Positions 13,108 to 15,915 of a stretch of DNA of 15,915 nucleotides are shown here, in pieces. The notes beneath the pieces are model-generated. The model worked only from the letters and a program-made list of their open reading frames with translations, was not told the origin of the DNA and made no database searches. How positions within the stretch are numbered: the first letter of the stretch is position 1; every line of letters begins with the position of its first letter. The DNA comes from Bacteroidales bacterium (GTDB lineage: Bacteria > Bacteroidota > Bacteroidia > Bacteroidales > Paludibacteraceae), in assembly GCA_900769555.1 (NCBI GenBank), contig CAAGHA010000130.1:1-15915 (forward strand), in the 5' to 3' direction. Made by a program: the position numbers and the translations under genes.

Positions 13108-13572
13108 TTACACTAATTCGATTGTATTAACTTTATTGTTTCCGTTTCTTGTCTTAACCTGTTTGATTTTCATCTTAACAGGTTCTTTCTCCCATGCACC
13201 ATTGTCGGGCATACCCACGATAGAAAAGATACGTGATAAGGCACTTGCAATACCCTGTGAAACAGCTACATAAGATTTACCATCTTTAGTAATAAGAACA
13301 GTGCGTAAGCACTTAACAACCTCACCTGTTACCTCGTCCAGTAATTCAATAGGATGTGCAACTACATTTACAACATCTAATACTTCCCCGATGTGGTCAG
13401 CCACCTGTTCATCAGCTCCATTTACCGCATTGAAAATTGCAATCTTTGATTTGCGGTCACCATTGTTTGGGATTGAACAATAGAAGTTTCCGTTAGGGTT
13501 TTTTAACTCGTCCAGTAAATCCACACCTGCGATATCCTGTGCTACTACCATTTCATTTTTTACGTTTTCCAT
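13108..13572 (-). CDS. probable single-stranded DNA-binding protein
   Basis: The 154-aa protein has the strand pattern of an OB-fold: NFYCSIPN, KSKIAIFNAV, an acidic loop, VLDVVNVVAHPIELLDE, a hairpin (GEVVKCLRTVLITKDGKSYV), then a helix (VAVSQGIASALSRIF) and a last strand (PVKMKIKQVKTRNGNNK). Similar proteins next to replication genes of Gram-positive phages and mobile elements are annotated as ssDNA-binding proteins, as I recall; I cannot confirm by search. Protein-primed replication exposes long displaced single strands that need such a protein (as p5 of phi29). AAAGGAG is ten bases before the ATG. It follows the helix-turn-helix gene by two bases and precedes the RNA switch. Confidence 0.6.
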   Translation of the reverse strand: MENVKNEMVVAQDIAGVDLLDELKNPNGNFYCSIPNNGDRKSKIAIFNAVNGADEQVADHIGEVLDVVNVVAHPIELLDEVTGEVVKCLRTVLITKDGKSYVAVSQGIASALSRIFSIVGMPDNGAWEKEPVKMKIKQVKTRNGNNKVNTIELV

Positions 13573-13574
13573 GA

Positions 13575-13760
13575 TTAAATTTCTCCTTTTTCATCATTGA
13601 TATTTGTTTTGCTTTTCTCTATGAAATTGTTAAATTGTTCTTCTGAGATTCTAAAGACTCTCCCGAACTTGTGAGCCTCTAACTCACCAGATTCAATTAG
13701 ATTTCTAATTGTTTTTTCTGAAAGATTTAGTTTTTCCGCTACTTCACTTGTTGTAAACAT
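13575..13760 (-). CDS. helix-turn-helix DNA-binding protein (excisionase/MerR-like fold)
   Basis: The 61-aa protein is the common HTH_17 type: MFTTSEVAEKLNLSEKTIRN (first two helices), LIESGELEAHKFGRVFRISE (wing) and QFNNFIEKSK (last helix). Such proteins act as excisionases or small transcription regulators; no integrase is present here, so a regulator or replication accessory role is more likely. I chose ATG 13760, preceded by GAGGTG at twelve bases; the frame is open to GTG 13775, but that codon overlaps the SD. It is followed two bases later by the ssDNA-binding gene. Possible targets are the inverted repeats at the promoters (9883-9901, 15707-15719), which is inference. Confidence 0.85.
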   Translation of the reverse strand: MFTTSEVAEKLNLSEKTIRNLIESGELEAHKFGRVFRISEEQFNNFIEKSKTNINDEKGEI

Positions 13761-13824
13761 TTTGGGTATAAACACCTCACTTTTTCAATATTATCACCCC
13801 TTTCTAAGATTACACTAAAGGGCT

Positions 13825-14127
13825 TTACTGTGCAACTGTTTCCTGTGGTTCTTCGGGTACTGACATACATTCACTTTGTGATGGTTCAAAATAGGCTGTT
13901 AATCCTAGCTCTAAAGCGGAAACAGGAATAAAAGTTTTTTCAATTTCTTCTTGCTGATACTCAGCGAATGGTTTTTCAAATGATACCGAACCATCTTTTA
14001 ATCCTGCAACGTATGATTTTCTCATGCTGTTTTCAAGCTTTTCTGGATTGATAAAATTTCCTTTCTTGTCCATTAAAGTGTTACCTTTTTCTACTTCCTT
14101 ACGAATGTAAGCATTAATGTTAGCCAT
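13825..14127 (-). CDS. unknown 100-aa protein, first after the ribozyme
   Basis: Not recognised. The N-terminal 60 residues are charged and helical (MANINAYIRKEVEKGNTLMD, then a conserved-looking MRKSYVAGLKDGSVSF), and the end is acidic and Pro/Gln-rich (EEPQETVAQ). It has no membrane span. AAAGGAG is nine bases before the ATG. It is the first gene downstream of the hammerhead fold, so its mRNA would begin with the cleaved 5' end. As the first gene of the replication block, a replication or regulatory accessory role is possible. Confidence 0.72.
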   Translation of the reverse strand: MANINAYIRKEVEKGNTLMDKKGNFINPEKLENSMRKSYVAGLKDGSVSFEKPFAEYQQEEIEKTFIPVSALELGLTAYFEPSQSECMSVPEEPQETVAQ

Positions 14128-14178
14128 TTGTTTTTTCTCCTTTCGATTTGGCTTGTTGTGATATATTAATGGTGTATT

Positions 14179-14234
14179 CCACCGACACCCTTTTGGGGTG
14201 TTTCGTCTTAATTTTCAAAGACTCATCGGGGTGG
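14179..14234 (-). ncRNA. hammerhead ribozyme (type I), one core substitution
   Basis: The minus-strand RNA folds as a three-way junction with the hammerhead core. Stem I is CCACC (14234-14230) with GGUGG (14183-14179). The core CCGAUGA (14229-14223) differs from CUGAUGA only at the second base (U4 to C). Stem II is GUCUU/AAGAC with a G-C closing pair and an 8-base loop. GAAA (14204-14201) follows. Stem III is CACCC/GGGUG with loop CAAAA. Then U16.1 and C17 (14185-14184), with cleavage expected between 14184 and 14183. The open stem is I, so type I. The first base of stem I directly follows the stop codon of the 58-aa gene. The U4C change may lower activity; all other invariant positions match. 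Confidence 0.8.
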
Positions 14235-14411
14235 TTATGATGATAATGCATTTATAAATTGATCTAAAAGCATTTCATAATCATTGTCATAATCTTTTGC
14301 CATTTCTTTTAAAGCTGTGTTTACAATCACGCATAATTCAGCTAAAATAACATCTGTTTGACCAATGATTGATAAATTTGTCATTCCCTTATTACACTCT
14401 GCTTTTACCAT
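14235..14411 (-). CDS. unknown 58-aa protein
   Basis: The protein starts MVKAECNKGMTNLSIIGQTD and looks all-helical with an acidic second half (KEMAKDYDNDYEMLLDQFIN). It has two Cys (6 and 27). AAAGGAG lies seven bases before the ATG, downstream of the extended -10 promoter and the GAAC/GTTC operator. It is thus the first product of the replication-region transcript. Its stop codon abuts the hammerhead fold. No family was recognised; small size and place suggest a regulator, as gp7 of GIL01 is, but there is no sequence support for that. Confidence 0.72.
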   Translation of the reverse strand: MVKAECNKGMTNLSIIGQTDVILAELCVIVNTALKEMAKDYDNDYEMLLDQFINALSS

Positions 14412-14430
14412 GTTTCTCTCCTTTCTTTAT

Positions 14431-14444
14431 AGAACCCTTGTTCC
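14431..14444. promoter_or_regulatory. LexA (SOS) box-like operator at the replication promoter start
   Basis: AGAACCCTTGTTCC contains GAAC-N4-GTTC, the core of the Gram-positive SOS box CGAAC-N4-GTTCG, with only the outermost bases differing. On the minus strand it covers the expected transcription start six bases after the -10 box. A LexA-like protein is encoded in the same operon. The 8-base core alone would occur by chance about once in four genomes of this size, so position is the main support. Confidence 0.55.
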
Positions 14445-14449
14445 CTTTT

Positions 14450-14476
14450 ATTATATCAAATTTTTAATAAAAGCAA
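14450..14476 (-). promoter_or_regulatory. replication-region promoter, extended -10
   Basis: TGATATAAT (minus strand, TATAAT at 14455-14450) is a perfect extended -10 element. TTGCTT (14476-14471) is a fair -35 at a short 15-base distance, which extended -10 promoters tolerate. It lies in the largest AT-rich gap of this region, just after the end of the early genes. Confidence 0.75.
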
Positions 14477-14503
14477 GATAAAAATATTATAAAATTTTTT
14501 GTC

Positions 14504-14519
14504 TGTTTCATGTGAAACT
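14504..14519. promoter_or_regulatory. parS-like palindrome
   Basis: TGTTTCATGTGAAACT matches the bacterial parS consensus TGTTTCACGTGAAACA at 14 of 16 positions, and its inner 14 bases form near-perfect 6-bp arms around TG. It directly abuts the stop codon of the 74-aa gene. It might recruit host ParB (inference), or simply be an RNA hairpin; no T-run follows it. Confidence 0.4.
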
Positions 14520-14743
14520 CAATTTAAAACTTTAACATTGTAACCCTGTATTTGTAGCATACCTATCTTGTTTAATATTGAATAATGTATGAAATTTCTT
14601 TCGTCTGTTAATTCGTCAACTATGCAATGTTGAACAGCATAAAATGTATCTAATACCCATTCATTATCTACTACAATTTCAATAGCGTATCCCTCACCAA
14701 ATGGTGGGTAATCTTCATAATAAATAATTCTGGCTTGTTTCAT
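14519..14743 (-). CDS. unknown 74-aa early protein
   Basis: The protein opens MKQARIIYYEDYPPFGEGYA and is mixed alpha/beta with a Tyr-rich start (IIYYEDYPPFGEGY) and strands such as AIEIVVDNEWVLDTFY. I chose ATG 14743 with AAAGGA upstream in the previous gene; TTG 14752 lies too close to that SD. Start and upstream stop are separated by one base (TAATATG), so translation is coupled. Not recognised. It is the last gene before the second promoter and so ends the early cluster. Confidence 0.75.
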   Translation of the reverse strand: MKQARIIYYEDYPPFGEGYAIEIVVDNEWVLDTFYAVQHCIVDELTDERNFIHYSILNKIGMLQIQGYNVKVLN

Positions 14744-14744
14744 A

Positions 14745-14846
14745 TTATTCAATTCCTTTCACTTTGCAATAGATTAAAATGATCGTGAGAATTATTATTG
14801 TAAATAATCCTGTGTTTAAAATTTCTTGTGATGTTTCGATGTACAT
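14745..14846 (-). CDS. tiny 33-aa membrane peptide
   Basis: MYIETSQEILNTGLFTIIIL is followed by TIILIYCKVKGIE: one membrane span at about residues 14-27 with a basic end. AAGGAGG stands six bases before the ATG, at the end of the preceding gene, from which it is separated by no spacer. Its size is at the lower limit for a gene, but the strong SD and tight packing support it. Early membrane peptides can modify the host membrane or block other phages; nothing shows this here. Confidence 0.65.
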   Translation of the reverse strand: MYIETSQEILNTGLFTIIILTIILIYCKVKGIE

Positions 14847-14996
14847 TTATTCCTCCTTAATTTCTTGAAAAGTCATTACATACTTTTTACCTTTGATACT
14901 GTAAAATGCTTTGATAGCCTCCCATTTGGAATGGGCTTTAACCACCCATTCCACTGGTTTATTTTGTTCCATGTATACTATTCTGTACTTATTCAC
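14847..14996 (-). CDS. unknown 49-aa early protein with GTG start
   Basis: Reading from GTG 14996, the protein is (M)NKYRIVYMEQNKPVEWVVKA, then HSKWEAIKAFYSIKGKKYVM and an acidic end (TFQEIKEE). It is basic and compact, with the beta-strand and helix pattern of small phage regulatory or inhibitor proteins. AAAGG is eight bases before the GTG. An in-frame ATG (residue 9) lacks an SD. It is directly followed by the 33-aa gene. No family was recognised. Confidence 0.68.
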   Translation of the reverse strand: MNKYRIVYMEQNKPVEWVVKAHSKWEAIKAFYSIKGKKYVMTFQEIKEE

Positions 14997-15009
14997 TTTC
15001 TTTACCTTT

Positions 15010-15117
15010 CTACATCATGAAACCTTTTGAAACTAGCCATGCTAGTATCAATAATATGATTGCTACTATTATTAGTAAGTTTAATAATCCCTCTAGGAAT
15101 TTGAAAAATTTTTTCAT
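15010..15117 (-). CDS. tiny 35-aa membrane peptide
   Basis: MKKFFKFLEGLLNLLIIVAI continues into ILLILAWLVSKGFMM: a positive, amphipathic start and one membrane span (about 11-29). Only a weak SD (GGGTAT) precedes the ATG, five bases after the stop of the 64-aa gene, so it may depend on coupled translation. Peptides like this resemble small toxins or holin-like peptides; the function is unknown. Confidence 0.55.
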   Translation of the reverse strand: MKKFFKFLEGLLNLLIIVAIILLILAWLVSKGFMM

Positions 15118-15122
15118 GATAT

Positions 15123-15317
15123 TTATACCCATAAAATATAGAAACGTGTTTCCCAATCTGTGGCGAAACCTTTGATTTGCTTGTTACTGTGCTTGCTTTT
15201 TGTTAACTCGTTTACGTTTCTGATTGTGTCCACAACCTCATCTGTTTTGCTGTCCTTGATGTGGATGTTGTGGAATGAGTTGAACATAATCATGTCGTAA
15301 AAGTCTTGTACTGTCAT
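15123..15317 (-). CDS. unknown 64-aa early protein
   Basis: The protein begins MTVQDFYDMIMFNSFHNIHI, followed by KDSKTDEVVDTIRNVNEL, a basic segment (KSKHSNKQIKG) and an aromatic end (DWETRFYILWV). It resembles in pattern the many small early proteins of Gram-positive phages with a 'TVxDFYDMI' start, but I cannot assign a role. AAAGGAGG precedes the ATG with ideal spacing. Confidence 0.78.
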   Translation of the reverse strand: MTVQDFYDMIMFNSFHNIHIKDSKTDEVVDTIRNVNELTKSKHSNKQIKGFATDWETRFYILWV

Positions 15318-15344
15318 TGTAATTCCTCCTTTGTTGGTTTAAAA

Positions 15345-15523
15345 TTACCTATTTTTTATAATTTTAAGAGTATATAAACCATGGCTATGTACCAGTTCAT
15401 AATTTATTAAATGGTCAGATAGCCAATCAGCTAATTTTAATGTAACATCTATAAAATCTGTTGTAAAATAGCCCTTTTTTTAGCGAGTGATATTTTTCCA
15501 TTTTCGTAATCTTTAAAATTCAT
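15345..15523 (-). pseudogene. 59-aa early gene split by a frameshift at an A7 run
   Basis: The frame from ATG 15523 (MNFKDYENGKISLAKK) runs into an A7GGG tract (15481-15472) and stops after 24 codons at 15449. Directly after the tract the other phase is open and reads like a normal protein to a stop at 15345 (KGYFTTDFIDVTLKLADWLS, then DHLINYELVH, ending KIIKNR) but has no start codon of its own: it is preceded by a stop at the tract. One extra A would join the two into a 59-aa protein. So this is a broken gene, a tract-length variant, transcript slippage, or a sequencing error. The start has GGGAGG upstream. The family is unknown. Confidence 0.6.
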
Positions 15524-15524
15524 T

Positions 15525-15674
15525 TTAAACCTCCCAAATTCCTAATACTATCTCAAACATTTCTTTTGCGTGGCTTGCGTAATGTCTGGCATGATTATCA
15601 CTAATAAAACTACGCTCAATTACCCTAATTTCTCCGCTATAAATATCTTGAAACTCAATCCTATAATTTCCCAT
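15525..15674 (-). CDS. unknown 49-aa protein, first early gene
   Basis: MGNYRIEFQDIYSGEIRVIE is followed by RSFISDNHARHYASHAKEMF and ends EIVLGIWEV. The two-strand plus helix pattern and the His-rich middle (HARHYASH) are visible; no known motif. AAAGGAGG is six bases before the ATG, and the -10 box of the early promoter is 40 bases upstream, so it is the first gene expressed. Its stop overlaps the SD of the following gene. Confidence 0.72.
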   Translation of the reverse strand: MGNYRIEFQDIYSGEIRVIERSFISDNHARHYASHAKEMFEIVLGIWEV

Positions 15675-15706
15675 ATTTTTCCTCCTTTGGCTTATTGCCT
15701 TACCTC

Positions 15707-15742
15707 ATAATACCATTATACTACTTTATGCCTAAAAGTCAA
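15707..15742 (-). promoter_or_regulatory. early promoter with overlapping repeats
   Basis: TTGACT (15742-15737) and a perfect TATAAT (15720-15715) are 16 bases apart on the minus strand. The direct repeat AAAGTAGT occurs twice, 22 bases apart, once before the -35 and once before the -10. ATAAT/ATTAT arms around three bases (15719-15707) cover the -10 and start site. Both repeats are likely operator sites. The promoter faces the whole genome from the right end. Confidence 0.85.
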
Positions 15743-15915
15743 CTACTTTCCGTAAATTCCCCAAAGTAAAAATAACCAAAATTTCGTTCCGGATTTTGTG
15801 CAAATGTACTGACGAATAAACCGGACTCGATACCGGACTCCGGCGGCGATCGTGGGAGGGGTTCGGTCGGGTCGGGCGTCGGTCGGGTGGGTCGGGCGAG
15901 TGCAAGTTAGCTAAA
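15743..15915. other. right terminal region: AT-rich then G-rich end, no gene
   Basis: No gene is seen here. About 15743-15815 is AT-rich. The rest is strongly GC-rich and G-biased on the plus strand. ACCGGACTC occurs twice (15820-15828, 15832-15840). From 15854 there are seven runs of three or more G, with GTCGGG words in near-tandem. Runs at 15854, 15858, 15869 and 15874 with loops of 1, 7 and 2 bases satisfy the G-quadruplex rule. The outer ~38 bases resemble the reverse complement of the left end imperfectly. Confidence 0.65.
15906..15915. repeat. right terminal inverted repeat (genome end)
   Basis: GTTAGCTAAA is the exact reverse complement of bases 1-10. Inside it the two ends diverge at once (TACAT against GCAA), then both become GC-rich with CGGG words, so the perfect repeat is only ten bases while tectiviruses usually have longer ones. 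Confidence 0.85.

Noticed and set aside
13575..13775. HTH protein as true excisionase of an integrated prophage
   Set aside because: No integrase or attachment site is present and the genome has linear protein-primed ends.
13786..13815. CCCTTT/AAAGGG hairpin and a three-codon TTG leader before the HTH gene
   Set aside because: Short stem with a 13-base loop, and the mini-frame could be chance; not enough to annotate.
1..15915. CRISPR arrays, tRNA or rRNA genes, transposons
   Set aside because: No spaced repeats, cloverleaf or transposase-like sequence was found on either strand by eye.

Overview
The window reads as a complete, linear, protein-primed bacteriophage genome of the tectivirus (PRD1/Bam35-like) type, infecting a low-GC Gram-positive host, probably a member of the Bacillota/Clostridia. 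The reasons are: a perfect 10-bp inverted repeat at the exact ends; a family-B DNA polymerase of the protein-primed kind, preceded by a terminal-protein candidate; a FtsK/HerA-type packaging ATPase with P9-like motifs; a ~350-aa major capsid protein candidate next to it; many tiny single-membrane-span proteins, as expected for a phage with an internal membrane; and several peptidoglycan hydrolases with C-terminal membrane anchors. No integrase, terminase, portal or tail gene is seen. Coding sequence is AT-rich with strong AGGAGG-type ribosome binding sites, while both ends are sharply GC-rich.

Every gene is on the minus strand, so the genome reads from the right end to the left. (1) Right end, 15743-15915: G-rich terminal sequence with a G-quadruplex motif. 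(2) Early region, 15674-14519: a strong promoter drives a run of tiny unknown proteins, one broken by a frameshift at an A7 run. (3) Replication region, 14476-9957: an extended -10 promoter with a GAAC-N4-GTTC (SOS-box-like) operator at its start site, a 58-aa gene, a hammerhead-ribozyme fold immediately after that gene's stop codon, then a 100-aa unknown, a helix-turn-helix protein, a probable single-strand DNA-binding protein, a three-segment RNA switch, the terminal-protein candidate, DNA polymerase and a LexA-like winged-helix protein. A clear terminator closes this region. (4) Late region, 9900-152: a near-consensus promoter with an overlapping inverted-repeat operator drives overlapping genes, the packaging ATPase, small membrane proteins, the capsid protein, a terminator hairpin, a holin-like protein and membrane proteins, a membrane-anchored fibre-like protein, two membrane-anchored wall hydrolases, a beta-rich structural protein, a pectate-lyase-fold beta-helix protein and a GH25 lysozyme. 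(5) Left end, 1-151: DnaA-box-like sequences and a GC-rich terminus.

The genes fit one cycle. Terminal protein and polymerase start copying at the ends with help from the single-strand binding protein. The LexA-like protein and the GAAC/GTTC operator suggest SOS-type control of the lysogeny/lysis decision, as known for the betatectivirus GIL01. The ATPase packages DNA into a membrane-lined capsid. The anchored hydrolases and the wall-binding fibre would open the Gram-positive wall at entry, and holin plus lysozyme would lyse the cell at exit. The less expected items are the hammerhead ribozyme in the replication operon, the terminator-or-SD-blocking switch before the terminal protein, the dual-frame gene pair with an A AAG GGC heptamer, the parS-like palindrome and the terminal DnaA boxes. 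All functional calls are from reading the sequence; no database search was possible.
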